Part shown: positions 43,790 to 54,129 of the stretch, one piece after another
Numbering within the stretch: the first letter of the stretch is position 1
Layout: every line of letters starts with the position of its first letter
From: Rhodobacter sp. SY28-1
Lineage (GTDB): Bacteria; Pseudomonadota; Alphaproteobacteria; Rhodobacterales; Rhodobacteraceae
DNA length: 64,000 nt
NCBI RefSeq assembly: GCF_005222785.1
Contig: NZ_STGH01000004.1
Location: 1 to 64,000 of the forward strand
Direction: 5' to 3'
The notes under the pieces: model-generated
Seen by the model: only the letters and a program-made list of their open reading frames with translations
Told to the model about the DNA's origin: nothing
Database searches by the model: none
Position numbers and translations under genes: made by a program

Positions 43790-44394
43790 CCGTCTTCAGT
43801 TTCGCCTTCTACATGTTCGCCGTGATCACGGTGCTGTCGGGCCTGATGGTCACCCTGTCGCGCAACCCGGTGCATTCGGTGCTGTGGCTGATCCTCGCGT
43901 TCCTGTCGACCTCGGGCCTCTTCGTGCTTCTGGGGGCCGAGTTCGTGGCGATGCTGCTGGTGATCGTCTACGTCGGTGCCGTGGCGGTGCTGTTCCTGTT
44001 CGTGGTCATGATGCTCGACATCGACTTTGCCGCGCTCAAGGGGGAACTGGCGCGCTACATGCCGCTGGGCCTGCTGATCGGTGTGGTCCTTCTGATGCAG
44101 GTCGCCATCGGTGTGGGCGTCTGGCAAGTGGCCGACGGGGCAGAGGGGCTGCGTCAGGCGGTTGCTCCGGCGGAGATCGAGAACACCCGGGCCCTGGGCC
44201 TCTTGATGTACGACAAGTATTTCCTGCTGTTCCAGCTGGCGGGCCTGATCCTGCTGGTTGCGATGATCGGGGCAATCCTGCTGACCCTGCGCCATCGCAA
44301 GGACGTCAAGCGGCAGAACGTGCTGCAGCAGATGTGGCGTGATCCGGCCAAGGCGATGGAGCTGAAGGACGTGAAACCGGGGCAGGGGCTGTAA
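43786..44394 (+). CDS. nuoJ: NADH-quinone oxidoreductase subunit J
   Basis: This 202-aa membrane subunit has five predicted spans. The conserved third span with a pi-bulge is [19 protein letters not shown]. Family string [20 protein letters not shown] is near the N-terminus. A late span ([20 protein letters not shown]) and a charged tail with [12 protein letters not shown] complete it. The start overlaps the CMD gene stop by four bases. Confidence 0.95.
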   Translation: MTVFSFAFYMFAVITVLSGLMVTLSRNPVHSVLWLILAFLSTSGLFVLLGAEFVAMLLVIVYVGAVAVLFLFVVMMLDIDFAALKGELARYMPLGLLIGVVLLMQVAIGVGVWQVADGAEGLRQAVAPAEIENTRALGLLMYDKYFLLFQLAGLILLVAMIGAILLTLRHRKDVKRQNVLQQMWRDPAKAMELKDVKPGQGL

Positions 44395-44398
44395 GCGC

Positions 44399-44938
44399 AT
44401 GATCCGCGCGGCGATCATCCTTTCGATGCTGACCGGCACGGCGGCGCAGGCGTTGACGCCCCTGCCGCCCTGCGTCGGCATGGAAGCCGGGATGAACACC
44501 TATGACCTTTACCCGCTGGACCCTGATACCAATGCCAGCGGCGTGACGATTGAGGCGTATCAGGTGGACAGCAAGCCCGACGATACGCCGGAAGGGGTCT
44601 ACCGCGACCAACCGGCGCCTGTCGCGGCGCTGAACGGCTTTTACGGTATCCGTGTTGTGCATTGTGCCAGCGGGACCTTCCACGCCATCGACACGCGGAA
44701 CGGCCCGAGTGAAGTGGCGGCGGCTTTGGCGGCGACCGAGTTCCTGCGGGCATCGGTGAAGGCTGGAAAGCCGGTCAGCCGGGCGGACCTCGCTTCGGCC
44801 ATCCGCGCCGTCTACGGCAAGCAGCTGCGACTGAAAGAGACGGAAGAGACCTGCGGCTGCAGCTTCTACTTCCCGGACCTGAAACCAAAGGGCATGACGC
44901 CCTTCGAAGACCGGACCGATACGGTCAGCACTTACTGA
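44399..44938 (+). CDS. Secreted Cys-containing hypothetical protein between nuoJ and nuoK
   Basis: This 179-aa protein has a Sec signal peptide ([18 protein letters not shown], cleavage after AQA at residue 18). The mature part carries four cysteines, including CVGMEAGM near the new N-terminus, HCASGTFHA, and a CGC pair in [12 protein letters not shown]. The pattern suggests disulphides in the periplasm. It is not a family I can name. It follows nuoJ after four bases and precedes nuoK by about 34 bases, with no promoter evident between. Confidence 0.7.
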   Translation: MIRAAIILSMLTGTAAQALTPLPPCVGMEAGMNTYDLYPLDPDTNASGVTIEAYQVDSKPDDTPEGVYRDQPAPVAALNGFYGIRVVHCASGTFHAIDTRNGPSEVAAALAATEFLRASVKAGKPVSRADLASAIRAVYGKQLRLKETEETCGCSFYFPDLKPKGMTPFEDRTDTVSTY

Positions 44939-44972
44939 ATACGGGCCGCGAGAGCCCAAGAGGGAACGAGAG

Positions 44973-45278
44973 ATGGTGGGACTTGAACATTACCTGACGG
45001 TGGCCGCGGCGCTGTTCGTCATCGGGATCTTCGGGATCTTCCTGAACCGGAAGAACGTGATCGTCATCCTGATGTCGATCGAACTGATGCTTCTGGCGGT
45101 CAACATCAACCTCGTCGCCTTCTCGTCCTTCTCGGGGGACCTCGTGGGCCAGATCTTCACCATGTTCGTCCTGACCGTCGCGGCGGCAGAGGCCGCCATC
45201 GGCCTTGCCATTCTCGTCGTCTTCTTCCGCAACCGCGGCACCATCGAGGTGGAAGACGTCAACGTGATGAAGGGCTGA
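44973..45278 (+). CDS. nuoK: NADH-quinone oxidoreductase subunit K
   Basis: This 101-aa membrane subunit has three spans and is part of the proton channel. The two key glutamates are in [17 protein letters not shown] and in [20 protein letters not shown]. The length is typical. It precedes a 57-aa ORF that separates it from nuoL. Confidence 0.97.
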   Translation: MVGLEHYLTVAAALFVIGIFGIFLNRKNVIVILMSIELMLLAVNINLVAFSSFSGDLVGQIFTMFVLTVAAAEAAIGLAILVVFFRNRGTIEVEDVNVMKG

Positions 45279-45280
45279 CC

Positions 45281-45454
45281 ATGCAGGTCGGAGAGAAGAA
45301 CGTGTTCGAGATGCGGATCACCGCCCTACGGGGCCGGATGGTCGATCTGGAATGCGAGACATGCCACACCGCTGGGGCCGCCCCAGTGCAGGAATTCCCA
45401 TCGACCCGCTGCGGATCGACCCGCTGCGGTGCTACCCAAGGCAGGACCGAGTAA
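45281..45454 (+). CDS. 57-aa ORF with CxxC and a 15-bp tandem duplication, between nuoK and nuoL
   Basis: This short frame begins with ATG two bases after the nuoK stop and ends directly before the nuoL ATG, so it exactly fills the gap. The peptide has an acidic/basic N-terminal half (VFEMRITALRGRMVDLECET), a CETC motif, and the tandem pair STRCG-STRCG near the end. At DNA level TCGACCCGCTGCGG is repeated at a 15-base period (45411-45440). The four cysteines could bind metal. No family is recognised. The perfect fit between two nuo genes supports coding, but small size keeps the call cautious. Confidence 0.5.
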   Translation: MQVGEKNVFEMRITALRGRMVDLECETCHTAGAAPVQEFPSTRCGSTRCGATQGRTE

Positions 45455-47818
45455 ATGGCAACGATCATCCTCTTCGCTCCCCTGATCGGGGCCCTGATCT
45501 GCGGCTTCGGCTGGCGCCTGATCGGCGAGAAGGCGGGGCAGGTCATCACCACGGCGATGGTCTTCCTGGCGGCGGCCCTGTCCTGGTACATCTTCCTGAC
45601 CTTCGATGGCGAAACGCAGCAGATCGTCCTGATGCGCTGGATCGAAAGCGGCACGCTGGGGTCCGAATGGGCGATCCGGCTGGACCGGCTGACCGCGATC
45701 ATGCTGGTCGTGGTGAACTCGGTCTCGGCCTTGGTGCATCTCTATAGCTTCGGCTACATGGCGCATGACGAGAACTGGGGCGAGCATGAGCCCTATCGGG
45801 CCCGCTTCTTTGCGTACCTGTCGTTCTTCACCTTTGCCATGCTGATGCTGGTGACCAGCGACAACCTCGTGCAGATGTTCTTCGGCTGGGAAGGCGTGGG
45901 CGTCGCGTCCTACCTCCTCATCGGGTTCTACTACCGCAAGCCCTCGGCCAATGCCGCCGCGATCAAGGCGTTTGTTGTGAACCGGGTCGGCGACTTCGGC
46001 TTCGCGCTGGGGATTTTCGCGCTTTATTACCTGACCGACAGCATCCGCTTTGACGATGTCTTTGCCGCCGCCCCGGCGCTGGCCGAGACGAACCTGACCT
46101 TCCTCTGGGCGGACTGGAATGCGGCGAACCTGATCGGGGTGCTGCTGTTCATCGGCGCGATGGGGAAATCGGCGCAGCTGATCCTGCACACCTGGCTGCC
46201 GGACGCGATGGAGGGCCCGACGCCCGTCTCCGCGCTGATCCACGCGGCAACCATGGTCACCGCAGGCGTGTTCCTCGTCTGCCGGATGTCGCCGCTGTAC
46301 GAATACGCGCCCGAGGCCTCGGCCTTCATCACCGTCCTTGGCGCGACGACGGCCTTTTTCGCCGCGACAGTGGGTCTGGTGCAGAACGACATCAAGCGCG
46401 TGATCGCCTATTCGACCTGCTCACAGCTGGGCTACATGTTCGTGGCCGCCGGGGTGGGGGTCTATTCGGTGGCGATGTTCCACCTGTTCACCCACGCCTT
46501 CTTCAAGGCGATGCTGTTCCTTGGCGCAGGCTCGGTCATCACCGCGACGCATCACGAACAGGACATGCGGAACTACGGCGGGCTCCGGAAGAAGATCCCG
46601 CTGACCTTCTGGGCGATGATGATCGGGACACTGGCAATCACCGGGGTTGGTATCCCGCTGACGCATTACGGTTTCGCCGGGTTCCTGTCCAAGGACGCGG
46701 TGATTGAAAGCGCCTGGGTCGGGTCAAGCTATGCCTTCTGGCTGCTGGTCGTCGCGGCCTGCATGACCAGCTTCTATTCCTGGCGGCTGATGTTCATGAC
46801 CTTCTACGGTGAGAGCCGCGCGCATGCGAACGGTCATGGCCACGACGACCACCATGGCGCGGTGCATGATGCGCATGGCCACGACGACCACCACCACGAG
46901 CCGCACGAAAGCCCGATGGTCATGCTGATCCCGCTGGGGGTCCTGGCGCTGGGTGCGGTCTTCTCTGGCATGCTGTGGTACAAGGTCTTCTTCGGTGAGG
47001 AAGCCGCTGTCCGCGACTGGTTCGGCATGGAAGCCGCCGCCCATGGTGACGCGCATGGCGAGACCGCCGCCGATCATGGCACCGAGGCCGCGACCGAAGC
47101 CCACAGCGAGACTGCGGCAACCGAGACTACGCCTGCAGAGGGCACGGTTGTGGATACTGAAGCCGCTCCGGCTGAAGGCACGGCAGTCGCAACCGAAGCC
47201 GCTCCGGCGGAACCCGTTGCGACCGAGGCTGCACCGGCCGAAGATCACGCTGCTGTCGAACCCGCTGCCGAGGGTCATGCCCCGGGCGTCGCCCCGAAAG
47301 GCGCAATCCTGATGCTGCCCTTCACGCCGGAAGAGCAGGCCGTGGTCGACACCCGTCTGGATGCCGAAAAGGCCGCCAAGGCCGAACATGCGCCGACGAC
47401 GATGATCAACGCGGCGCATGTCGTGCCGTCCTGGGTCAAGGTCTCGCCCTTCATAGCGATGCTGATCGGCTTTGCGATTGCCTGGCTGTTCTACATCAAG
47501 GACCCCAGCCTGCCGCGCCGTCTGGCGGTGCAGCAGCGGCCGCTCTACCTGTTCCTTCTGAACAAGTGGTACTTCGACGAGCTGTATGACGTGATCTTCG
47601 TCCGTCCCGCCAAGTGGCTGGGCAACTTCCTGTGGAAGAAGGGCGACGGCAACGTCATCGACGGCTCGCTCAACGGGGTGGCGATGGGGGTCATCCCCAT
47701 GCTCACCCGCCTCGCAGGCCGCGCGCAGTCCGGCTACCTGTTCCACTACGCCTTCGCGATGGTGCTGGGAATTGTTGCCCTGGTCACCTGGATGACGCTT
47801 TTCGGCGGCGCGAAGTAA
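45455..47818 (+). CDS. nuoL: NADH-quinone oxidoreductase subunit L with His- and Ala/Glu-rich insertions
   Basis: This 787-aa antiporter-like membrane subunit pumps protons at the distal end of complex I. Family motifs include [42 protein letters not shown] (split around the conserved Lys/His channel residues) and [17 protein letters not shown]. It is about 100-150 residues longer than usual. A His-rich loop (452-488, about a dozen His) and an Ala/Glu/Pro-rich segment (530-616) with repeated TEAAPAE units flank one span. The C-terminal lateral helix and last span resume after this. Confidence 0.95.
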   Translation: MATIILFAPLIGALICGFGWRLIGEKAGQVITTAMVFLAAALSWYIFLTFDGETQQIVLMRWIESGTLGSEWAIRLDRLTAIMLVVVNSVSALVHLYSFGYMAHDENWGEHEPYRARFFAYLSFFTFAMLMLVTSDNLVQMFFGWEGVGVASYLLIGFYYRKPSANAAAIKAFVVNRVGDFGFALGIFALYYLTDSIRFDDVFAAAPALAETNLTFLWADWNAANLIGVLLFIGAMGKSAQLILHTWLPDAMEGPTPVSALIHAATMVTAGVFLVCRMSPLYEYAPEASAFITVLGATTAFFAATVGLVQNDIKRVIAYSTCSQLGYMFVAAGVGVYSVAMFHLFTHAFFKAMLFLGAGSVITATHHEQDMRNYGGLRKKIPLTFWAMMIGTLAITGVGIPLTHYGFAGFLSKDAVIESAWVGSSYAFWLLVVAACMTSFYSWRLMFMTFYGESRAHANGHGHDDHHGAVHDAHGHDDHHHEPHESPMVMLIPLGVLALGAVFSGMLWYKVFFGEEAAVRDWFGMEAAAHGDAHGETAADHGTEAATEAHSETAATETTPAEGTVVDTEAAPAEGTAVATEAAPAEPVATEAAPAEDHAAVEPAAEGHAPGVAPKGAILMLPFTPEEQAVVDTRLDAEKAAKAEHAPTTMINAAHVVPSWVKVSPFIAMLIGFAIAWLFYIKDPSLPRRLAVQQRPLYLFLLNKWYFDELYDVIFVRPAKWLGNFLWKKGDGNVIDGSLNGVAMGVIPMLTRLAGRAQSGYLFHYAFAMVLGIVALVTWMTLFGGAK

Positions 47819-47830
47819 GGGGCGCGCACA

Positions 47831-49369
47831 ATGGAAAACCAGCTTCTCTCGATCATCACCTTCCTGCCGCTGGTCGCGGCGCTGATCCTCGCGCTGTTCA
47901 TGCGCGGGGACGATGCGGCGGCGCGGCAGGGGGCGAAGTGGCTTGCGCTGTTCACCACCAGCGCGACCTTCGTCATCTCCTTGTTCATCCTGTTCCGGTT
48001 CGACCCGTCGAACACCGGCTTCCAGTTCGTGGAAGAGCGTCAGTGGATCCTGGGCCTGACCTACAAGATGGGCGTCGACGGGATCTCGATCCTGTTCGTG
48101 ATGCTGACGACGTTCCTGATGCCAATCACGATCTATTCCTGCTGGGGCGTGGAGACGCGCGTCAAGGAATACATGATCGCCTTCCTGGTCCTGGAAACGC
48201 TGATGCTGGGCGTGTTCTGTGCCTTGGACCTTGTGCTCTTCTACCTCTTTTTCGAGGCAGGCCTGATCCCGATGTTCCTGATCATCGGCATCTGGGGCGG
48301 CAAGGACCGGATCTACGCGGCGTTCAAGTTCTTCCTCTACACCTTCCTCGGCTCGGTCCTGATGCTGGTCGCGATGATCGCGATGTATCTGGATGCGGGG
48401 ACGACGGATATCGTCAAGCTTCTGGCGCATGACTTCGGGCATGAGACGTTCAGCGTCCTCGGCTTCCAAGTCGTCGGCGGCTTGCAGACCATGCTGTTCC
48501 TCGCCTTCTTCGCGTCGTTTGCGGTGAAGATGCCGATGTGGCCGGTCCACACCTGGCTGCCGGATGCGCACGTTCAGGCCCCAACGGCGGGGTCGGTGGT
48601 GCTGGCCGCGATCCTGCTGAAGATGGGCGGCTACGGCTTCCTGCGCTTCAGCCTGCCGATGTTCCCGGTGGGGTCCGACGTGATGGCCCCGCTGGTCCTG
48701 TGGATGTCTGCGATTGCCATCGTCTACACCAGCCTTGTCGCGCTGGCGCAGACCGACATGAAGAAGCTGATCGCTTATTCCTCGGTCGCCCACATGGGCT
48801 ATGTGACGATGGGTATCTTCGCCGCCAATCAGCAGGGCGTCGACGGCGCGATCTTCCAGATGCTGTCGCACGGCTTCATCTCCGGTGCGCTCTTCCTTTG
48901 CGTGGGCGTCATCTACGACCGGATGCACACGCGTGAGATCGACGCCTATGGCGGGTTGGTGAACCGGATGCCGGCCTATGCGCTGGTGTTCATGTTCTTC
49001 ACCATGGCGAACGTGGGCCTGCCGGGCACCAGCGGGTTCGTCGGCGAATTCCTGACGCTGATGGGCATCTTCCAGGTCAACACCTGGGTTGCTGCCGTGG
49101 CAACCTCGGGCGTGATCCTGTCGGCGGCCTATGCGCTGTGGCTGTACCGCCGCGTCGTCTTTGGCGACCTGATCAAAGAGGCGCTGAAGTCGATCACCGA
49201 CATGGACCGGCGTGAGAAGGCGATCTTCGCGCCGCTCATCGCCATGACCCTGATCCTGGGCGTCTATCCGAGCCTGGTGACCGACATCATCGGCCCCTCG
49301 GTTGCCGCCCTCGTCACCGACTATCACGCCGCTCTGCCCGCTGACGGGGCCGAGCTGGCCATGCACTAA
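47831..49369 (+). CDS. nuoM: NADH-quinone oxidoreductase subunit M
   Basis: This 512-aa antiporter-like membrane subunit has about 14 spans. Channel residues sit in [18 protein letters not shown] (Glu of span 5), [19 protein letters not shown] (Lys/His region) and [17 protein letters not shown]. It lies 12 bases after nuoL and 11 before nuoN. Length and motifs are typical. Confidence 0.97.
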   Translation: MENQLLSIITFLPLVAALILALFMRGDDAAARQGAKWLALFTTSATFVISLFILFRFDPSNTGFQFVEERQWILGLTYKMGVDGISILFVMLTTFLMPITIYSCWGVETRVKEYMIAFLVLETLMLGVFCALDLVLFYLFFEAGLIPMFLIIGIWGGKDRIYAAFKFFLYTFLGSVLMLVAMIAMYLDAGTTDIVKLLAHDFGHETFSVLGFQVVGGLQTMLFLAFFASFAVKMPMWPVHTWLPDAHVQAPTAGSVVLAAILLKMGGYGFLRFSLPMFPVGSDVMAPLVLWMSAIAIVYTSLVALAQTDMKKLIAYSSVAHMGYVTMGIFAANQQGVDGAIFQMLSHGFISGALFLCVGVIYDRMHTREIDAYGGLVNRMPAYALVFMFFTMANVGLPGTSGFVGEFLTLMGIFQVNTWVAAVATSGVILSAAYALWLYRRVVFGDLIKEALKSITDMDRREKAIFAPLIAMTLILGVYPSLVTDIIGPSVAALVTDYHAALPADGAELAMH

Positions 49370-49380
49370 GGACGCCCAAG

Positions 49381-50817
49381 ATGACCTCTGCAGATTTTCA
49401 GACCCTTCTGCCCGAGATCCTGCTGGCGGGTTATGCCATGGCCGCGCTGATGGTGGCAGTCTACACGACCAAGGACAAACTGGCGCCGATGCTGGTCTGG
49501 GCGACGGCGGGCCTGTTCGTGGCGCTCGCACTCTATATCGGCGGCACGGGCGAGGGCGAGCGGACCGTGTTCAATGGCCTGTTCACCGACGACCCCTTCG
49601 CGCGCTTTGCCAAGGTGACGATCCTTCTGTCGGCGGCGGCGGTGCTGGTGATGAGCCAGGACTACATGACCCGCCGCGACCTGCTGCGGTTCGAATACCC
49701 GCTCCTCGTCACCCTGTCGGTGGTGGGGATGATGGTGATGGTGTCGTCGGCCGACCTCATCACGCTTTACATGGGTCTCGAACTGCAATCGCTGGCGCTT
49801 TACGTAATCGCCTCGATCCGCCGAGACAGCGCGAAATCCTCGGAAGCGGGGCTGAAGTATTTCGTCCTCGGCGCGCTGTCCTCGGGCCTGCTCCTCTATG
49901 GCGCGTCGCTGGTCTACGGCTATGCCGGGACGACCCAGTTCGCGGGCATCTTGTCCACGGTGCAGGACGGCGTGCCGCTGGGCCTCCTCTTCGGCCTCGT
50001 GTTCATGCTGGCGGGGCTGGCGTTCAAGGTCTCAGCCGCGCCCTTCCACATGTGGACACCTGACGTCTACGAAGGCTCGCCCACGCCGGTCACCGCCTTC
50101 TTTGCGACCGCCCCGAAGGTCGCCGCGATGGCGCTGATCGCCCGGCTGGTGCAGGACGCCTTCGGTGGCATCCCGGGCCAATGGGGCCAGGTGCTGGCCG
50201 CTCTGGCAGTGGCTTCGATGTTCCTGGGCGCTGTGGCCGCAATCGGTCAGCGCGACATCAAGCGGCTGATGGCCTATTCCTCGATCGCCCACATGGGCTA
50301 TGCGCTGATCGGGCTGTGCGTCGGCACGGCCTATGGCGTGCAGGCGACGATGATCTACATGGCGATCTACGTCACGATGAACGTCGGCACCTTCGCCTTC
50401 ATCCTGTCGATGGAGCGTGACGGCCGTCCCGTGTCGGACATCGCCGGACTGAACCAGTTCGCGAAGAAGGAGCCGTTGAAGGCGCTGGCCATGCTGGTCC
50501 TGCTGTTCTCCCTTGCGGGCGTCCCGCCGATGGTCGGCTTCTTCGGCAAGTTCTATGTCCTGAAAGCTGCCGTCGATGCGGGCTGGGTCTGGCTGGCTGT
50601 CGCCGGGGCCGTCGCCTCGGTGATCGGCGCCTTCTACTACCTGCGCCTCGTCTACTTCATGTACTTCGGCGCCGAGCAGGAACCCGTCGACAGCCGCATG
50701 GCCCCGGTGCAGTGGGGCATGCTGGTGGCCGTGGCGGCGATCATGCTTCTGGGGATCGTGAACCTCTTCGGGATCGAAGCCCCCGCGGCGCTGGCCGCCG
50801 AAGCGCTTGTCCGCTGA
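49381..50817 (+). CDS. nuoN: NADH-quinone oxidoreductase subunit N
   Basis: This 478-aa antiporter-like membrane subunit completes the proton-pumping arm. Typical strings are [50 protein letters not shown] and [18 protein letters not shown]. The stop overlaps the TTG start of birA, joining that gene to the nuo operon. Confidence 0.97.
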   Translation: MTSADFQTLLPEILLAGYAMAALMVAVYTTKDKLAPMLVWATAGLFVALALYIGGTGEGERTVFNGLFTDDPFARFAKVTILLSAAAVLVMSQDYMTRRDLLRFEYPLLVTLSVVGMMVMVSSADLITLYMGLELQSLALYVIASIRRDSAKSSEAGLKYFVLGALSSGLLLYGASLVYGYAGTTQFAGILSTVQDGVPLGLLFGLVFMLAGLAFKVSAAPFHMWTPDVYEGSPTPVTAFFATAPKVAAMALIARLVQDAFGGIPGQWGQVLAALAVASMFLGAVAAIGQRDIKRLMAYSSIAHMGYALIGLCVGTAYGVQATMIYMAIYVTMNVGTFAFILSMERDGRPVSDIAGLNQFAKKEPLKALAMLVLLFSLAGVPPMVGFFGKFYVLKAAVDAGWVWLAVAGAVASVIGAFYYLRLVYFMYFGAEQEPVDSRMAPVQWGMLVAVAAIMLLGIVNLFGIEAPAALAAEALVR

Positions 50818-51553
50818 CGGCAGGGCAGGGCGCATCACCCTGCCCGAAATCGACAGCACCAACGCCGAGGGTTTCCGGCGGGCATCCGCCCTGCCGGGCC
50901 CGACTTGGATCCTCGCCGGGGTGCAGACTGCGGGCAGGGGCCGCCGGGCCCGCCCCTGGTCAAGTCCTTTGGGCAATTTCCACGGCACGCTGGTCCTGAA
51001 ACCGACCGAGCCGCCCGAGACCGTGGCGCTGCGCTCCTTTGCCGCTGCACTTGCCCTGCGCGATGCCTTCGTGCAGGTCACCGGCCTGCCGCAAAGCTTT
51101 GCCCTGAAATGGCCGAACGACGTCCTCTGCAACGGCGGCAAGATTGCGGGTATCCTGCTGGAGTCCCAGGGCCTGAATACCGCCGACGCGACCCTCTGCA
51201 TCGGCATCGGTGTCAACCTCATCGCCGCGCCGGATGCCGCAATGGTCGAACCCGGTGCCGTTCCGCCGGTCTCACTTCTCCAGGAAACCGGCCTTCGCCT
51301 CAGCCCCGAGGCCTTCCTCGACGCCCTCGCCCCCGCCTATGACCGCTGGGAGGCGCGGTTCACCACCGAAGGCTTCGCCCCCCTCCGCGCCGCCTGGCTT
51401 GAACACGCCGCACGTCTTGGCCAGAGGGTCGTTGCCCGCACTGGGGCCGAGACGCGCGAGGGCACGTTTGAGACGATCGACGCCCAGGGCAACCTGATCC
51501 TGCGCATGGCGGATGGCACGCTTGCCATCCCCGCCGCCGAGGTGTTCTTTTGA
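50807..51553 (+). CDS. birA: Biotin-[acetyl-CoA-carboxylase] ligase BirA (no HTH domain)
   Basis: This 248-aa enzyme attaches biotin to carboxylase carrier domains. The family strings are [35 protein letters not shown] (biotin/ATP loop) and [18 protein letters not shown], with a small C-terminal domain. There is no N-terminal DNA-binding domain, so it is a class I ligase that does not repress biotin genes. The start is a TTG at 50807 within the last codons of nuoN. No ATG or GTG in frame precedes the conserved region closely enough. Translation is therefore likely coupled to nuoN. Confidence 0.9.
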   Translation: MSADGRAGRITLPEIDSTNAEGFRRASALPGPTWILAGVQTAGRGRRARPWSSPLGNFHGTLVLKPTEPPETVALRSFAAALALRDAFVQVTGLPQSFALKWPNDVLCNGGKIAGILLESQGLNTADATLCIGIGVNLIAAPDAAMVEPGAVPPVSLLQETGLRLSPEAFLDALAPAYDRWEARFTTEGFAPLRAAWLEHAARLGQRVVARTGAETREGTFETIDAQGNLILRMADGTLAIPAAEVFF

Positions 51554-51559
51554 CCGACG

Positions 51560-51588
51560 CCCAAAATTTTTCGGCGAAAAATTTTGGG
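51560..51588. terminator. Perfect 13-bp AT-rich hairpin between birA and coaX
   Basis: CCCAAAATTTTTC and GAAAAATTTTGGG pair perfectly around GGC. It starts seven bases after the birA stop and ends 25 bases before the coaX start. The structure is very strong and has long A/T runs. It may terminate or attenuate transcription between birA and coaX on either strand. It resembles the paired hairpins at 4395. Confidence 0.6.
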
Positions 51589-51613
51589 CCCCGTTCCGGA
51601 CTGGGGGCCTGAG

Positions 51614-52387
51614 ATGCTTCTCGCCATCGACTGCGGCAACACCAATACCGTCTTCTCGATCTGGGACGGCGCCCGTTTCATCGCCACCTGGCGCATCGCG
51701 ACCGACCACAAGCGCACGGCGGACGAATACTTCGTCTGGCTGTCCTCCCTCATGTCCCTGACGAAGACCGAGGCGACAGTGACCGAGGCAATCATCTCCT
51801 CGACGGTCCCGCGCGTCGTCTTCAACCTGCGTGTCCTCTGCGACCGCTATTTCGGTTGCCGCCCGCTGGTGGTGGGCAAGCCTGACTGCAAGCTGCCCGT
51901 TCCGCCAAGGGTCGACCAGGGCACCACGGTCGGTCCCGACCGGCTGGTCAACACCGTCGCCGGGCATGACCGGCATGGCGGCGACCTGATTGTCGTGGAC
52001 TTCGGCACCGCCACCACCTTCGACGTGGTCGACACTGACGGCGCCTATATCGGCGGGGTGATCGCGCCCGGGGTGAACCTGTCGCTGGAGGCGCTGCACA
52101 TGGCCGCCGCTGCCCTGCCGCATGTCGACGTGGCCAAACCCGCGAAGGCCATCGGGACGAATACGGTGGCCTGCATGCAGTCGGGCGTGTATTGGGGCTA
52201 TGTGGGGCTGGTCGAGGGCATCGTGCGCGAAGTGCGCCGCGAACGCGACCGGCCGATGAAAGTGATCGCGACCGGGGGCCTCGCTTCCCTTTTCGCGCAA
52301 GGAACCGAGCTATTTCATTCCATCGAGGACGATCTGACCATGCATGGCCTCGTCCTGATCAACGACTTCAACAAGGACCAGCCATGA
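51614..52387 (+). CDS. coaX: Type III pantothenate kinase CoaX
   Basis: This 257-aa enzyme catalyses the first step of coenzyme A synthesis. It is of the type III (ASKHA-fold) class, with LAIDCGNTNTVFSIW (phosphate loop), GPDRLVNTVAGH, VVDFGTATTFDVVD and GGVIAPGVNLSLEAL. An in-frame start at 51584 would lie in the hairpin region; ATG 51614 directly precedes the conserved start. The stop overlaps the RNase J start (ATGA). The birA-coaX-rnj order after nuoN is shared, as I recall, by many alphaproteobacteria. Confidence 0.95.
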   Translation: MLLAIDCGNTNTVFSIWDGARFIATWRIATDHKRTADEYFVWLSSLMSLTKTEATVTEAIISSTVPRVVFNLRVLCDRYFGCRPLVVGKPDCKLPVPPRVDQGTTVGPDRLVNTVAGHDRHGGDLIVVDFGTATTFDVVDTDGAYIGGVIAPGVNLSLEALHMAAAALPHVDVAKPAKAIGTNTVACMQSGVYWGYVGLVEGIVREVRRERDRPMKVIATGGLASLFAQGTELFHSIEDDLTMHGLVLINDFNKDQP

Positions 52388-54054
52388 ACCGCCTCATCTA
52401 TCTTCCCCTCGGCGGCGCCGGCGAGATCGGCATGAATTCCTACGTCTACGGCTATGGTCCGAAGGGGAAGGAGCGCCTGATCCTCGTCGATCTGGGCGTG
52501 GCGTTTCCCGACATGGACACCTCGCCCGGGGTGGACCTGATCCTGCCCGATGTCAGCTGGCTGCACGACAAGCTGGACCGGCTGGAAGCGATCTTCATCA
52601 CTCACGCGCACGAGGATCACATCGGCGCCCTCGCCCCCCTGTGGCCGCAGCTGGAAAAAAAGGTCTACTGCCGCCGCTTTACCGCCACCATCGGGCGGCT
52701 GAAGTTCGAGGAGGCGGGCCTTCCGGTCGACCAGATCGTCACCGTGGAACCGCGTCCGGCGACCGTGGAGGTCGGGCCGTTCAAGGTGCAGTTCGTGCCG
52801 GTGTCTCACTCCATTCCGGAAAGCTCGGCTCTGGTGATCGACACGCCTGCGGGGCGCATCTTCCACTCCGCCGACTTCAAGATCGACCATACGCCCGTGG
52901 TGGGTGAGGGCTGGGACGATGCCCGGATCACCGAGATCGTCGCCGAACGCCCGGTCAAGGCGATGACCTGCGATTCCACCAACGTCTTTTCCACACATGC
53001 CGGCCGGTCCGAGGCGACGCTGGCCGAACCCCTGACCGAACTGATCCGCAGCCGGACCGGCATGGTGGTGGCGACGACCTTTGGCTCGAACGTCGCGCGG
53101 TTGAAGACGCTGGCATTGGCGGCGCGTGCCGCAGACCGCACGATCTGTGTCCTGGGGCGGTCGATGAAGCGGATGCTCTCGGCTTCGGAAGAGGCGGCGG
53201 TGCTGTCGGGGTTCCCCAAGACCGTGACGCCGGAAGAGGCGCTGGAAGTGCCGCGCCGCAACCTTATGCTACTGGTCACAGGCTCCCAGGGTGAACGCCG
53301 GGCGGCTTCCGCGCAGCTGTCTCGCGGCAAGTATCTGGGGATCGAGATGAAGGAGGGGGATACGTTCCTGTTCTCCTCGAAGACCATCCCCGGGAACGAG
53401 CGCGACGTGTTGCGCGTCTGGAATGCGTTTTCCGAAATGGGCGTCCAGGTGATCGACGATCAGGGCGGGAAGTACCACGTTTCGGGCCACGCGAACCGGC
53501 CGGATCTGGAGCATGTCCACCGCCTTGTCCTGCCCGACATGCTGATCCCGATGCATGGCGAACACCGGCATCTTTCGGAACATGCTCGCATCGCCACCGA
53601 AAGCGGGATCGCGGCGGCCGTCGCTCCGAACGGGACGATGCTGGACCTGACGGGCGATGTGCCGGAAGTGGCGGAGTATGTGGAAACCGGGCGGCTTTAC
53701 CTGGACGGCACGGCGATCATCGGGGCGCTGGATGGTGTGGTCCGCGACCGCATCCGGATGGCGCTGAACGGCGTCGTCACCGTCACGCTGATTCTGGACG
53801 AAACCGACACGCCGATGGGCGAGCCCTGGGTCGAACTGATGGGCCTGCCGCCAACGGGGCGGGGCGAACGGCCCCTGTCCGAAACGCTGGAGTCCGACCT
53901 AGACGAGGTCATCGGGCGGCTGGGCCGCAAGGTGATGGCCGACGACGGCAAGCTTGAGGAAGAGATCCGCAAGGTCGTCCGCCAGGTCGCGATGGAAGAG
54001 ATCGGCAAAAAGCCCGAGGTGACGGTGGTCATCAGCCGGCTGGTGGCGGAATGA
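52384..54054 (+). CDS. rnj: Ribonuclease J
   Basis: This 556-aa metallo-beta-lactamase/beta-CASP exo- and endoribonuclease degrades and processes mRNA and rRNA from the 5' end. The catalytic metal site is HAHEDH (residues 74-79). A histidine follows in PVSHSIPESSALV, and the C-terminal beta-CASP part includes HVSGHANRPDLEHVH and PMHGEHRHLSEHA. The length is normal for the family. It overlaps coaX by four bases. A large inverted repeat follows the stop. Confidence 0.95.
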   Translation: MNRLIYLPLGGAGEIGMNSYVYGYGPKGKERLILVDLGVAFPDMDTSPGVDLILPDVSWLHDKLDRLEAIFITHAHEDHIGALAPLWPQLEKKVYCRRFTATIGRLKFEEAGLPVDQIVTVEPRPATVEVGPFKVQFVPVSHSIPESSALVIDTPAGRIFHSADFKIDHTPVVGEGWDDARITEIVAERPVKAMTCDSTNVFSTHAGRSEATLAEPLTELIRSRTGMVVATTFGSNVARLKTLALAARAADRTICVLGRSMKRMLSASEEAAVLSGFPKTVTPEEALEVPRRNLMLLVTGSQGERRAASAQLSRGKYLGIEMKEGDTFLFSSKTIPGNERDVLRVWNAFSEMGVQVIDDQGGKYHVSGHANRPDLEHVHRLVLPDMLIPMHGEHRHLSEHARIATESGIAAAVAPNGTMLDLTGDVPEVAEYVETGRLYLDGTAIIGALDGVVRDRIRMALNGVVTVTLILDETDTPMGEPWVELMGLPPTGRGERPLSETLESDLDEVIGRLGRKVMADDGKLEEEIRKVVRQVAMEEIGKKPEVTVVISRLVAE

Positions 54055-54055
54055 C

Positions 54056-54123
54056 GGCTCCTCGCTTTCCTTCGGTTGCTCTTCGCTGAGGGTTGCGAAG
54101 ACCGACCGAAGGAAGGGATGAGC
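54056..54123. terminator. Large imperfect inverted repeat between converging rnj and helicase genes
   Basis: Two arms of about 22 bases, GGCTCCTCGCTTTCCTTCGG and CCGAAGGAAGGGATGAGCC (nearly complementary), lie in the convergent gap, with a smaller stem in the loop. It begins two bases after the rnj stop and ends seven bases before the helicase stop. It is well placed to terminate transcription from both sides. Confidence 0.65.
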
Positions 54124-54129
54124 CGCCCG

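Noticed and set aside
47156-47240. Repeated TEAAPAE units in nuoL as a mobile or CRISPR-like repeat
   Set aside because: The repeats are in frame, short, imperfect and without spacers. They are best seen as a low-complexity protein insertion.
46724-49531. Very long minus-strand open frame (935 codons) opposite nuoL/nuoM
   Set aside because: It is antisense to two clear nuo genes. Its composition (His/Arg/Gln/Asp-rich, no domains) is what GC-rich codon mirroring produces. No ribosome site or family supports it.
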